A DNA stretch of 64,000 nt, taken from Streptomyces sp. MH60. GTDB taxonomy: Bacteria > Actinomycetota > Actinomycetes > Streptomycetales > Streptomycetaceae. The stretch is taken from NCBI RefSeq assembly GCF_002939385.1, contig NZ_MULI01000004.1, positions 124,001 to 188,000 on the forward strand, written 5' to 3'. A model generated the notes under the pieces. The model made no database searches. It saw only the letters and a list, made by a program, of their open reading frames with translations, and was not told where the DNA came from. Positions 48,775 to 57,333 of the stretch are shown here, piece by piece. Position 1 is the stretch's first letter. The number at the start of each line of letters is the position of its first letter. Both the position numbers and the translations under genes were made by a program.

Positions 48775-49842
48775 ATGTCGAAGATCAAGCCCAGCAAGGG
48801 CGCCCCGTACGCGCGCATCCTCGGCGTCGGCGGATACCGTCCGACCCGGGTGGTGCCGAACGAGGTGATCCTCGAGAAGATCGACTCGTCCGACGAGTGG
48901 ATCCGCTCGCGCTCCGGCATCGAGACCCGGCACTGGGCCGGACCCGAGGAGACCGTCGCCGCGATGTCCGTGGAGGCGTCCGGCAAGGCGCTCGCGGACG
49001 CCGGGATCGACGCCTCGCGGATCGGCGCCGTGGTCGTCTCGACCGTGTCGCACTTCAGCCAGACCCCGGCCATCGCCACCGAGATCGCCGACCGGCTCGG
49101 CACGGACAAGGCCGCGGCCTTCGACATCTCGGCCGGCTGCGCGGGCTTCGGCTACGGCCTGACCCTGGCCAAGGGCATGATCGTCGAGGGCTCGGCCGAG
49201 TATGTGCTGGTCATCGGCGTCGAGCGGCTGTCGGACCTGACCGACCTGGAGGACCGTGCCACGGCCTTCCTGTTCGGCGACGGCGCCGGCGCGGTCGTGG
49301 TCGGCCCCTCCCAGGAGCCGGCGATCGGTCCGACGGTCTGGGGCTCGGAGGGCGACAAGGCCGAAACGATCAAGCAGACGGTCTCCTGGGACCGCTTCCT
49401 CCCCCACCTCCGGCCCCGCTCCGGCGGGGGGACCCCCACCGGCGACGTCTCCGAACTCCCCGTCGACTCCGAGGGCAACGTCAAGTTTCCTGCGATCACG
49501 CAGGAGGGCCAGGCGGTGTTCCGCTGGGCCGTGTTCGAGATGGCGAAGGTCGCCCAGCAGGCGCTGGACGCGGCCGGGATCAGCCCGGACGACCTGGACG
49601 TCTTCATCCCGCACCAGGCCAACGTGCGGATCATCGACTCGATGGTGAAGACACTGAAGCTGCCGGAGCACGTCACGGTCGCCCGTGACATCCGCACCAC
49701 CGGCAACACCTCGGCCGCCTCGATTCCGCTCGCGATGGAGCGGCTCCTGGCGACCGGCGACGCGAAGAGCGGCGACACCGCGCTCGTCATCGGCTTCGGG
49801 GCGGGTCTCGTCTACGCCGCGACGGTCGTTACCCTCCCCTAG
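48775..49842 (+). CDS. fabH: Beta-ketoacyl-ACP synthase III with a repeat-derived insertion
   Basis: A 355-aa initiating condensing enzyme: C122 (ISAGCAGF), H280 (IPHQANVR) and N311 (TTGNTSA) form the Cys-His-Asn triad. It starts the branched- and straight-chain acyl chains from acyl-CoA and malonyl-AcpP. Residues 209-222 (LPHLRPRSGGGTPT) are encoded by a palindrome-like 42-nt segment. From memory the S. coelicolor protein is 343 aa and has two residues there, so this copy would be 12 aa longer. The insert lies in a surface region outside the triad. It follows fabD by 16 bp. Confidence 0.95.
   Translation: MSKIKPSKGAPYARILGVGGYRPTRVVPNEVILEKIDSSDEWIRSRSGIETRHWAGPEETVAAMSVEASGKALADAGIDASRIGAVVVSTVSHFSQTPAIATEIADRLGTDKAAAFDISAGCAGFGYGLTLAKGMIVEGSAEYVLVIGVERLSDLTDLEDRATAFLFGDGAGAVVVGPSQEPAIGPTVWGSEGDKAETIKQTVSWDRFLPHLRPRSGGGTPTGDVSELPVDSEGNVKFPAITQEGQAVFRWAVFEMAKVAQQALDAAGISPDDLDVFIPHQANVRIIDSMVKTLKLPEHVTVARDIRTTGNTSAASIPLAMERLLATGDAKSGDTALVIGFGAGLVYAATVVTLP
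49399..49440 (+). repeat. Short palindromic repeat inserted in frame in fabH
   Basis: The 42-nt segment begins CTCCCCCACCTCC, has a central CCCCGC-TCCG-GCGGGG hairpin, and ends GGGGACCCCCACC. This C5A...G6ACCCCCA layout is that of a short repeat I recall as common in Streptomyces genomes, mostly between genes. It keeps the fabH frame and encodes a Pro/Arg/Gly-rich loop. Confidence 0.7.
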
Positions 49843-49945
49843 GCACTCCGTGCCGGATCACGCGGTCCGGAACGGAGAGCAGCACCGCCTGCCGCCGACG
49901 CGGCGGGCCGCCACACCCTCTGGACAACAAAGAAGGAGCGCCACC

Positions 49946-50194
49946 ATGGCCGCCACTCAGGAAGAGATCGTCGCCGGTCTCGCGGAGATCGTGAACGAGA
50001 TCGCCGGCATCCCGGTTGAGGACGTCCAGCTGGACAAGTCCTTCACCGACGACCTGGACGTCGACTCGCTGTCCATGGTCGAGGTCGTCGTCGCCGCCGA
50101 AGAGCGCTTCGACGTCAAGATCCCGGACGAGGACGTCAAGAACCTCAAGACCGTCGGCGACGCGACGAAGTACATCCTCGACCACCAGGCCTGA
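49946..50194 (+). CDS. acpP: Acyl carrier protein of fatty-acid synthase
   Basis: An 82-aa acidic protein with AGAAGGAG before ATG 49946. The phosphopantetheine attachment site is S41 in DDLDVDSLSMVEVV. The four-helix pattern and length are standard for type II AcpP. It shuttles acyl intermediates between FabD, FabH and FabF. It lies 103 bp after fabH and 109 bp before fabF within the operon, probably with extra translation control since it must be made in excess. Confidence 0.97.
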   Translation: MAATQEEIVAGLAEIVNEIAGIPVEDVQLDKSFTDDLDVDSLSMVEVVVAAEERFDVKIPDEDVKNLKTVGDATKYILDHQA

Positions 50195-50303
50195 TCCGCC
50201 GATACTCGGGCATAACCCGAGTATCGGGCAGATCCGGGCAGACTGCCCCGCCACCCGGCGGTGGCGCCGTACGAATCCGTATCCCGTTGGAGAAAGAATT
50301 CCC

Positions 50304-51590
50304 GTGAGCTCGACCAATCGCACCGTGGTCGTCACCGGTATCGGCGCAACCACACCGCTGGGTGGCGACGCAGCCTCGACCTGGGAGGGCCTGGTCGCCG
50401 GCAGGTCCGGAGCCAAGCCCCTGGAGCAGGAGTGGGCCGCCGACCAGGCGGTCCGCATCGCCGCGCCGGCCGCCGTCGACCCCTCCGAGGTCATCCCGCG
50501 GCCGCAGGCCCGCCGCCTGGACCGCTCGGCGCAGTTCGCGCTGATCGCGGCGCAGGAGGCATGGAAGGACGCCGGGTACGTCGGCAAGGCGGGCGAGAGC
50601 CCCGCCGAGGACGGGGCCCACGTCGACCCCGACCGGCTCGGTGCGGTCATCGCCTCCGGCATCGGCGGCGTGACCACGCTGCTCGACCAGTACGACGTGC
50701 TGAAGGAGAAGGGCGTCCGCCGCGTCTCCCCGCACACCGTCCCCATGCTGATGCCGAACGGCCCCTCGGCCAACGTGGGCCTGGCCGTGGGCGCCCGCGC
50801 GGGCGTGCACACGCCGGTCTCGGCCTGCGCCTCGGGCGCCGAGGCCATCGGCTACGCCATCGAGATGATCCGCACCGGCCGCGCCGACGTCGTCGTCGCG
50901 GGTGGCACGGAGGCGGCGATCCACCCGCTGCCCATCGCCGCGTTCGGCAACATGATGGCGATGTCCAAGAACAACGACGACCCGCAGGGTGCCTCGCGCC
51001 CCTTCGACACGGCGCGCGACGGCTTCGTCCTCGGCGAGGGCGCCGGCGTCCTGGTCCTGGAGTCCGCCGAGCACGCCGCCGCGCGCGGCGCCCGCGTCTA
51101 CGCGGAGGCGGTCGGCCAGGGCATCTCCGCCGACAGCCACGACATCGTGCAGCCGGAGCCGGAGGGCCGCGGCATCTCCGCCGCGCTGCAGAACCTGCTG
51201 GACCGGGCCGACCTGGACCCGGCCGAGATCGTGCACGTCAACGCGCACGCCACCTCGACGCCGGCCGGTGACATCGCCGAGCTGAAGGCGCTGCGCAAGG
51301 TCCTCGGCGACGACGTCGACCACATGGCGGTCTCCGCCACCAAGTCGATGACCGGTCACCTCCTCGGTGGCGCGGGCGGCGTGGAGTCCGTGGCGACCGT
51401 GCTCGCGCTGTACCACCGGCTGGCGCCGCCGACCATCAACGTGGAGAACCTCGACCCGGAGGCCGAGGCCAACGCGGACATCGTCCGCGGCGAGGCCCGC
51501 AAGCTGCCGGTCGAGGGCCGTATCGCCGCGCTGAACGACTCGTTCGGCTTCGGCGGCCACAACGTGGTGCTCGCCTTCCGGTCGGTCTGA
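50304..51590 (+). CDS. fabF: Beta-ketoacyl-ACP synthase II
   Basis: A 428-aa elongating condensing enzyme. The Cys-His-His triad is C175 (SACASGA), H315 (NAHATSTPAGD) and H352 (TGHLLGGAGG), with K347. GTG 50304 follows GGAGAAAG; no better in-frame start is seen. It extends acyl-AcpP using malonyl-AcpP. Last gene of the fab operon, closed by a 42-bp perfect palindrome. Confidence 0.97.
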   Translation: MSSTNRTVVVTGIGATTPLGGDAASTWEGLVAGRSGAKPLEQEWAADQAVRIAAPAAVDPSEVIPRPQARRLDRSAQFALIAAQEAWKDAGYVGKAGESPAEDGAHVDPDRLGAVIASGIGGVTTLLDQYDVLKEKGVRRVSPHTVPMLMPNGPSANVGLAVGARAGVHTPVSACASGAEAIGYAIEMIRTGRADVVVAGGTEAAIHPLPIAAFGNMMAMSKNNDDPQGASRPFDTARDGFVLGEGAGVLVLESAEHAAARGARVYAEAVGQGISADSHDIVQPEPEGRGISAALQNLLDRADLDPAEIVHVNAHATSTPAGDIAELKALRKVLGDDVDHMAVSATKSMTGHLLGGAGGVESVATVLALYHRLAPPTINVENLDPEAEANADIVRGEARKLPVEGRIAALNDSFGFGGHNVVLAFRSV

Positions 51591-51604
51591 GCGACCCCTG
51601 TACG

Positions 51605-51646
51605 CGCGTGAAGGGCCCCCACCGGCCGGTGGGGGCCCTTCACGCG
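51605..51646. terminator. 42-bp perfect palindrome between fabF and DUF3145 (bidirectional terminator)
   Basis: CGCGTGAAGGGCCCCCACCG and its exact complement continue around a loop-free centre at 51625/51626, giving 21-bp arms. It lies 15 bp after fabF and 34 bp before the convergent DUF3145 stop, ideal for ending both transcripts. Confidence 0.88.
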
Positions 51647-51679
51647 TGCGCGGACCGGGCGGAGCGGGGCGGGCGGGGG

Positions 51680-52174
51680 TCACACCACCTGGTGCAGCCA
51701 GCGGACCGGGGCGCCCTCGCCCGCGTGCCGGAAGGGCTCCAGTTCGTCGTCCCAGGGCTTGCCGAGGAGCTTGGCGAGGTCCGACTCGAGGTCCGTCTCG
51801 CCCCGCTGGGAGCGGACCAGGGCGGCGCGCAGCCGGTCCTCGGGGATCATGATGTCGCCGTGGATGCCGGTGACGGCGTGGAAGATGCCGAGGTCCGGGG
51901 TGCAGCTGTAGCGCTCGCCCTCGGCGTTCGCGGAGGGTTCCGCGGTGACCTCGAAGCGCAGCAGCTGCCAGCCGCGCAGTGCGGAGGCGAGCTTGGAGGC
52001 GATGCCGGACTGGCCCTGCCAGGAGAACTCCGAGCGCCAGGTGCCGGGCGCGGCGGGCTGCCGGATCCAGTCCAGGCCGACGCGGGTGCCGAGCACCCCG
52101 GCGATGGCCCACTCGACGTGCGGGCAGAGCGCGCGCGGCGCGGAGTGCACGTACAGGACTCCACGTGTCGTCAC
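51680..52174 (-). CDS. DUF3145 conserved actinobacterial protein
   Basis: A 164-aa protein beginning MTTRGVLYVHSAPRALCPHVEWA, which is diagnostic of DUF3145. The segment WQGQSGIASKLASALRGWQLLRFEVTAEPS and the C-terminal DLAKLLGKPWDDELEPFRHAGEGAPVRWLH are typical. The family is confined to Actinobacteria, often near fab genes, and has no assigned function. The gene is convergent with fabF. Confidence 0.92.
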   Translation of the reverse strand: MTTRGVLYVHSAPRALCPHVEWAIAGVLGTRVGLDWIRQPAAPGTWRSEFSWQGQSGIASKLASALRGWQLLRFEVTAEPSANAEGERYSCTPDLGIFHAVTGIHGDIMIPEDRLRAALVRSQRGETDLESDLAKLLGKPWDDELEPFRHAGEGAPVRWLHQVV

Positions 52175-52432
52175 CGGAACCTCCGGGCTGAGCGGGACAT
52201 CTCGGAACGGGGTGGAACGGCCGTGACCGGGCGGGCCACGTTCATGGCGAGGCTACCGTGCGACGGGACAAGGAGTGTGACGTACCGTCGGTCCCGCCGC
52301 CGACAAACCTCCGCCATTCACCCGGCAGGACGCTTGTACGGGTGTGAGACGTTGCATCGCCGCCCTCGGGAACCCTCGCGGGGTGTCATGGGTTGAGCAC
52401 GGTGGAGGCACGAGGCGAGGGGTGGGACCGGT

Positions 52433-53344
52433 ATGGGTCGAGGGACGGACCAGGGGACGCGGTACGGGCGTCGCCGGGCGCGGGTCGCGCTCGCCGTCCT
52501 GACCGCCGCCGTCCTGGGCGTGGCGGGCTGCGACGCGGCGGGCGGCGACTCCCCCGCCCCCTCCGGCAGCGCGTCCCAGCGGTCGAAGTCCGCCCCGGCC
52601 TGGGACACGAGCCCCGAGTCGGTGGCCGCCGTGGGCGACTCCATCACGCGCGGCTTCGACGCCTGCGCGGTGCTGTCGGACTGCCCGGAGGTGTCGTGGG
52701 CGACCGGCAGCAGCGCGAAGGTCGACTCGCTCGCCGTACGGCTGCTGGGGAAGGCGGACGCGGCCGGGCACAGCTGGAACTACGCGGTGACCGGGGCCCG
52801 GATGGCGGATCTGACCGCCCAGGTGACGCGGGCGGCGCGGCGCGGTCCGGAGCTGGTGGCGGTGATGGCCGGGGCGAACGACGCGTGCCGGTCCACGACC
52901 TCGGCGATGACGCCGGTGGCGGACTTCCGGGCCCAGTTCCAGGAGGCGATGGCCACCCTGCGCGAGAAGCTTCCCAAGGCGCAGGTGTACGTGTCGAGCA
53001 TCCCGGACCTGAAGCGGCTGTGGTCCCAGGGGCGCACCAACGCGCTGGGCAAGCAGGTGTGGAAGCTGGGCCTGTGTCCGTCGATGCTGGGCGACGCGGA
53101 CTCCATGGACTCGGCGGCGACCCTGCGGCGCAACACGGTGCGGGACCGGGTGGAGGACTACAACGAGGTGCTGCGGGAGGTCTGCGCGAAGGACCGGCGG
53201 TGCCGCACCGACGACGGCGCGGTGCACGCGTACCGGTTCGGCACGGACCAGTTGAGCCACTGGGACTGGTTCCACCCGAGTGTGGACGGCCAGGCGCGGC
53301 TGGCGGAGATCGCCTACCGCGCGGTCACCGCGAAGAGTCCCTGA
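52433..53344 (+). CDS. SGNH/GDSL-family hydrolase lipoprotein
   Basis: A 303-aa protein. The N-terminus has a basic region, a hydrophobic core and the lipobox VAGC (Cys33), so it should be a surface lipoprotein. SGNH blocks: GDSITRG (S70), a GxN-like GANDAC (block III), and DWFHPS with catalytic Asp/His near residue 280. Cysteine pairs suggest disulfides. Related Streptomyces proteins are lipases or esterases of lipids or polysaccharide acetyls. No strong Shine-Dalgarno is visible at ATG 52433. Confidence 0.87.
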   Translation: MGRGTDQGTRYGRRRARVALAVLTAAVLGVAGCDAAGGDSPAPSGSASQRSKSAPAWDTSPESVAAVGDSITRGFDACAVLSDCPEVSWATGSSAKVDSLAVRLLGKADAAGHSWNYAVTGARMADLTAQVTRAARRGPELVAVMAGANDACRSTTSAMTPVADFRAQFQEAMATLREKLPKAQVYVSSIPDLKRLWSQGRTNALGKQVWKLGLCPSMLGDADSMDSAATLRRNTVRDRVEDYNEVLREVCAKDRRCRTDDGAVHAYRFGTDQLSHWDWFHPSVDGQARLAEIAYRAVTAKSP

Positions 53345-53382
53345 TCCGGCCGCTGACCTGGGCGTGTCCTAGAGTTCCGCAC

Positions 53383-54357
53383 ATGAGCGAACTCTTCGGC
53401 ACACTTTCCGACGGCACCCCGGTACACCGCTGGACCCTGGAGCGGGCCGGCGTACGGGTACGGGTCCTGTCGTACGGCGGGATCGTGCAGTCGGCGGAGG
53501 TGCCGGACCGGGACGGTGACACCGCCGACGTGGTGCTGGGGTTCGCGGACCTGGACGGCTATGTGACGCACCCGGAGCCCTACTTCGGCGCGCTGGTCGG
53601 GCGGTACGCCAACCGGATCGCGGGCGGGCGCTTCGCGCTGGACGGCCGGACGTACGCGCTGGTGCCCAACGAGGGGCCGAACTCGCTGCACGGCGGCGCG
53701 CGGGGCTTCGACAAGCGTGTGTGGGACGTGCGGGCGGTCGCGGACGGCGTCCGGCTGAGCCGGGTCTCCCCGCACGGCGAGGAGGGCTTCCCGGGGCGCC
53801 TGGAGATGTCGGCGACGTACACGCTGGACGGCTCGGGCGCGCTGCGGATCGTGTACGAGGCGGTCACGGACGCGCCGACGGTGCTGAACCCGACGAACCA
53901 CAGCTACTTCAACCTGGGCGGCTCCGGGCACGCGGGCGGGCACGAACTGCGGCTGGCCGCCTCCCGGATCACACCGGTCGACGCCGGCCTGATCCCGACG
54001 GGCGGCCTCGACGACGTGACGGACACGCGCTTCGACTTCCGGCGGGCGCGCAAGATCGGCTCGGGCTACGACCACAACTTCGTCCTCGACAAGGGCGTGA
54101 CCCGCACCGCCGAGGAGGTCGCCGAGCTGTACGACCCGGCGTCGGGGCGGGTGCTCACGGTGGCGACGACCGAGCCGGGCCTCCAGCTGTACACCGCCGA
54201 CCACCTGGGCGAGCCCTTCGCGCCCGGTGACGGCGTCGCGCTGGAGACCCAGCACTTCCCGGACTCCCCGAACCGGCCCGGCTTCCCGAGCACGGTGCTG
54301 CGGCCGGGTGAGGTGTTCCGCTCGGAGACGGTGTACGGCTTCTCGGTACGCCGGTAG
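53383..54357 (+). CDS. galM: Aldose 1-epimerase (mutarotase)
   Basis: A 324-aa protein; ATG 53383 lies 7 nt after TAGAGT, a leaderless arrangement. Galactose mutarotase motifs are complete: RYANRIAGGRF, NSLHGGARGFDKRVW, NPTNHSYFNLGG with the catalytic His, and VALETQHFPDSPN with the catalytic Glu. It interconverts alpha and beta anomers of aldohexoses. It follows the GDSL gene by 38 bp but appears to have its own promoter. Confidence 0.93.
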   Translation: MSELFGTLSDGTPVHRWTLERAGVRVRVLSYGGIVQSAEVPDRDGDTADVVLGFADLDGYVTHPEPYFGALVGRYANRIAGGRFALDGRTYALVPNEGPNSLHGGARGFDKRVWDVRAVADGVRLSRVSPHGEEGFPGRLEMSATYTLDGSGALRIVYEAVTDAPTVLNPTNHSYFNLGGSGHAGGHELRLAASRITPVDAGLIPTGGLDDVTDTRFDFRRARKIGSGYDHNFVLDKGVTRTAEEVAELYDPASGRVLTVATTEPGLQLYTADHLGEPFAPGDGVALETQHFPDSPNRPGFPSTVLRPGEVFRSETVYGFSVRR

Positions 54358-54372
54358 GCCGCCCGGAGGCTG

Positions 54373-54408
54373 AGCCCCGGCCCGGCCGTCAGGTCCCGGG
54401 CCGGGGCT
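54373..54408 (+). terminator. Hairpin terminator of galM
   Basis: AGCCCCGGCCCGG (54373-54385) pairs perfectly with CCGGGCCGGGGCT (54396-54408); 13-bp stem, 10-nt loop, 15 bp after the stop. Confidence 0.85.
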
Positions 54409-54625
54409 GTTCACGGGGGACGCGCTCGCGGGCGTCCCGGATCAGACGTTAATCGCCTCAGTGATCCGGCGGTCGGCGATCGGGTGTCCGATCAGGAGTT
54501 CGTACGAAGCCTTCACAAACGGCCACGAGTCGGTCGGCCACGCGCCATGGCGCGTACCCCTTCCGCCACGCGATACTGCCGCCGTTCCGGCAGCACCCCA
54601 CGGCGACGGAAGGACCTGGACTCCC

Positions 54626-55912
54626 TTGTCACCCATACGTGTTCGGATCGGTGTACTCGGACTGGCCCTGATGGCGGGACTCGCGGCCCCCACGACGGCG
54701 ACGGCGGCCGGGGCGGCGCCCCCGGCGGACTCCGCGCCCGCGCCGACCGTCGAGGAGCGGCGGCTCGACGGGGACGTGCCGCGGGAGATCCTGCGGCGCT
54801 CCGGATTCGCCGCGGTGGCACCGGCGTTCGCCCGGGGGCTCGGGCGCGCGGACTCCTACCGCGAGGCGCGTGCCGTCGTGGCGCGCGAGGGCGCGGCGCT
54901 GTGGCGGCGGGCGGTGGACCGGGTGCAGGGCCGCGGGCCGGCCCGCGGGGACCTCAGCCGCGACGACGACCGGCCGCTGTACTGGGCGCGGCTCGGGATG
55001 ACCCGGGAACTGCGCACCTGGGAGCCCGGGTTCGGGCTGGGCGAGCGGCAGCGGGCCGTGCTGCTGACGGAGCTGGAGCGCGCCTCGCGCGGCCAGAGCG
55101 ACCTCCGACTGCCGCGCGGCGGGCACGGCAAGGGGGTGAAGCGGGTGCTGCTCACCGGCTTCGACCCGTTCACGCTGGACCGGGACATCCGGATCTCCAA
55201 CCCGTCCGGCGCCGTCGCGCTGGCCCTGGACGGCACGGTGATCGACACCCCGGAGGGTCCCGCCCGGGTGGAGACGGCCGTGTTCCCGGTGCGCTGGCGG
55301 GACTTCGCCGAGGGGGCGGTGGAGCGGGCGCTGCGGCCGTATCTGCCGCGGGTGGACCTGTTCACCACCGTGAGCCAGGGCCGGGTCGGGCGGTTCGACG
55401 TGGAGCGGACCAACGGGGCCTGGCGGGGCGGCTTCCCGGACAACGACAACGTCTCCCGCACGGAGACGGTCCCCGTGGCCGACCCGGCCTCGCAGCCGCA
55501 GTGGACGACGACCACGCTGCCGTACGCGGCGATCACGGCCGCGGACACCGGCCGCTTCCCCGTGTACGACAACACGAGCGTGACGGAGATCCCGGCGGGA
55601 GGCTCCGAGGCGGTCGTACGGCCCGACGGACCCACGCCCGGCTCGACGGCCCGGGAGGGCGGCGGCGGGAACTACCTCTCCAACGAGATCGCCTACCGCG
55701 CGACGCTGCTGCGGGACCGGCTCGGGCTGCACGGCACGCTGCCGGGCGGGCACGTGCACACACCGGTGCTGCAGTTCGCGGCCGGGAACACCGATCCGGC
55801 GACGGGGTCGGTCACCGACCCGGAGTTCGTGCGCAACCGGCTGGACATCGTGGCGCAGACCCGGGCGATCGTGGCCGTGGCGGTCAGTGCCCCGGGGCCC
55901 GACCGGGGCTGA
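54626..55912 (+). CDS. Secreted pyroglutamyl-peptidase-I-like protein with Cys-to-Ser active site
   Basis: A 428-aa protein. Start TTG 54626 (GAAGGA upstream) gives a clean Sec signal, RVRIGVLGLALMAGLAAPTTATAAGA. After a ~160-residue extra N-terminal region comes a C15 peptidase core: VLLTGFDPF, NPSGAVALALDG, FDVERTNGA (E260 as catalytic Glu) and GGHVHTPVLQF (H378). At the position of the catalytic Cys (xxYxCNxxxY in Pcp) the sequence is GNYLSNEIAYR, so S352 replaces Cys. It may be inactive, a serine variant, or a binding protein. Confidence 0.82.
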   Translation: MSPIRVRIGVLGLALMAGLAAPTTATAAGAAPPADSAPAPTVEERRLDGDVPREILRRSGFAAVAPAFARGLGRADSYREARAVVAREGAALWRRAVDRVQGRGPARGDLSRDDDRPLYWARLGMTRELRTWEPGFGLGERQRAVLLTELERASRGQSDLRLPRGGHGKGVKRVLLTGFDPFTLDRDIRISNPSGAVALALDGTVIDTPEGPARVETAVFPVRWRDFAEGAVERALRPYLPRVDLFTTVSQGRVGRFDVERTNGAWRGGFPDNDNVSRTETVPVADPASQPQWTTTTLPYAAITAADTGRFPVYDNTSVTEIPAGGSEAVVRPDGPTPGSTAREGGGGNYLSNEIAYRATLLRDRLGLHGTLPGGHVHTPVLQFAAGNTDPATGSVTDPEFVRNRLDIVAQTRAIVAVAVSAPGPDRG

Positions 55913-56708
55913 CCGCCGGGTCGGCGGGGCCGGACTCGGACCGGTCGTCGGCGCCGTCGCGGATCTCCTCGCCCAGCAGTTCCCGGGCGAGGAGCGTGGC
56001 GCCCGCGACCGCGCCCGGCATCAGGAACACGGCGACGAACGGCACCAGGAAGGACACGCCCAGCGGGGTGCCGAAGCCCCAGACCAGCATCCTGCGGGAG
56101 CGCAGCAGGGCGAGGCGGTCGCGCAGTTCGACCCCGCGGCGCTGGAGGGCGACGGCGGCCAGCTCCTCGGTGAGGAAGAAGCCGGTGACGAAGAAGCCGA
56201 CCACCGGGACCACGGTCTGGCCGACTACCGGGATGAACCCCAGCGCGAAGAGCAGCACACCCCAGACCGCGGCGCGGACCAGGATCCGCAGGCTGTCGCG
56301 GCCGGAGATCCACAGCTCGCGCCAGAGCGGCAGGCCGGACTCGGGAGCGGTGCCGTCCGGGGAGACGTCCCGGTCGACCCGCTCGGAGAGAGCCTCGTAG
56401 AAGGGCTGGCCGACCAGCAGGGTGACCGCGGTGAAGGTGAGCACGGCCAGGAGCAGGGCGAGGGCGAAGAGCACGGCGGTGAGGAAGCCGCGGAAGAGGC
56501 CGAGCCAGGGGCTCGACCAGTCGTCGGCGAAGGGGGTCGCCCAGCCGACGAAGTCCTCGCCCCACAGCGCGAGCGCGACCAGCACGCCTACGTACAGGAC
56601 CAGGGTGATCAGGCCCGGGACGAGCCCGAAGCCGTAGCTCCGGCCGTGCCGGGCCACCCACCGCTGGCCCTTCAGAAGGTGGCCGAACCCCGCCCCAAGA
56701 TCACGCAT
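55884..56708 (-). CDS. EI24-domain (CysZ-like) membrane protein
   Basis: A 274-aa protein. ATG 56708 is 7 nt after TAGAGT on the minus strand, supporting this start over GTG 56717. Four to six membrane segments: YGFGLVPGLITLVLYVGVLVALAL, FTAVTLLVGQPFYEALSERVD, LFALGFIPVVGQTVVPVVGFFVTGFFL, and VSFLVPFVAVFLMPGAVAGATLL. The VGQPFYEALSERV motif and FIPVVGQ typify the EI24/CysZ family, which includes sulfate permeases. Role here unknown. Overlaps the convergent peptidase-like gene by 29 bp. Confidence 0.87.
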   Translation of the reverse strand: MRDLGAGFGHLLKGQRWVARHGRSYGFGLVPGLITLVLYVGVLVALALWGEDFVGWATPFADDWSSPWLGLFRGFLTAVLFALALLLAVLTFTAVTLLVGQPFYEALSERVDRDVSPDGTAPESGLPLWRELWISGRDSLRILVRAAVWGVLLFALGFIPVVGQTVVPVVGFFVTGFFLTEELAAVALQRRGVELRDRLALLRSRRMLVWGFGTPLGVSFLVPFVAVFLMPGAVAGATLLARELLGEEIRDGADDRSESGPADPAVSPGRAPGH

Positions 56709-56744
56709 GGGCGGCACTCTACCGGTCGGCGCGCCGGACCGTTT

Positions 56745-56798
56745 CCGGTGCCGGTGCCTGTCCCGGTGCCGGTGCCTGTCCCGGTCCCGGTCCGTGTC
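56745..56798. repeat. 18-bp tandem repeat between EI24 and ohr genes
   Basis: CCGGTGCCGGTGCCTGTC occurs exactly at 56745-56762 and 56763-56780, with a degenerate third unit to ~56798. Internally it is a CCGGTG/CCTGTC minisatellite and it reaches the ohr stop codon. Confidence 0.75.
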
Positions 56799-57216
56799 AG
56801 GCGAGCGTCACGGTGATGTCGCCGCGGGTCGCCTTCGAGTACGGGCAGACCTGGTGGGCCTTCTCCACCAGCGACCGCGCGGTGGCGGCGTCGACGGACG
56901 GGATCTCGGCGGAGATCTCGACGATGATCCCGAAGCCGTCGTCGTTCTTGCCGATCCCGACCTTCGCGGTCACGGTCGAACCGGTGATGTCGGCACCCTC
57001 CTGGCGGGCCACGACGCCGAGCGCGCCCTGGAAGCAGGCGCTGTACCCGGCGGCGAACAGCTGCTCCGGGTTGGTGCCGGCGCCGTTGCCGCCCATCTCC
57101 TTGGGCGGGTTCACGACGACGTCGAGCTTGCCGTCATCGGTGGCCACCCGGCCGTCGCGGCCGTTCTCGGCGGTGGCGACGGCGGTGTAGAGGACTTCGG
57201 ACTGCTGGATGGGCAT
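56797..57216 (-). CDS. ohr: Organic hydroperoxide resistance protein (Ohr/OsmC family)
   Basis: A 139-aa peroxidase. The two redox cysteines are C61 (YSACFQGAL) and C124 (HQVCPYSKATRG), with the VNPPKEMGGNGAGTNPEQLFAAGYSACF signature of Ohr rather than OsmC. It reduces organic hydroperoxides with lipoyl-type dithiols. No ohrR regulator is adjacent; a MarR gene lies 1.2 kb away but beside another target. Confidence 0.95.
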   Translation of the reverse strand: MPIQQSEVLYTAVATAENGRDGRVATDDGKLDVVVNPPKEMGGNGAGTNPEQLFAAGYSACFQGALGVVARQEGADITGSTVTAKVGIGKNDDGFGIIVEISAEIPSVDAATARSLVEKAHQVCPYSKATRGDITVTLA

Positions 57217-57333
57217 ACGGGTGTCTTCCTCCTCGGTCCGCCGTGACTCGCGCCCACGATCACGACGGATTTCGGAATGACGCTACCGCATGCCGGAAGT
57301 CCAGTGAAGTCCGCTCCCGCCCTCGCCGACGGG

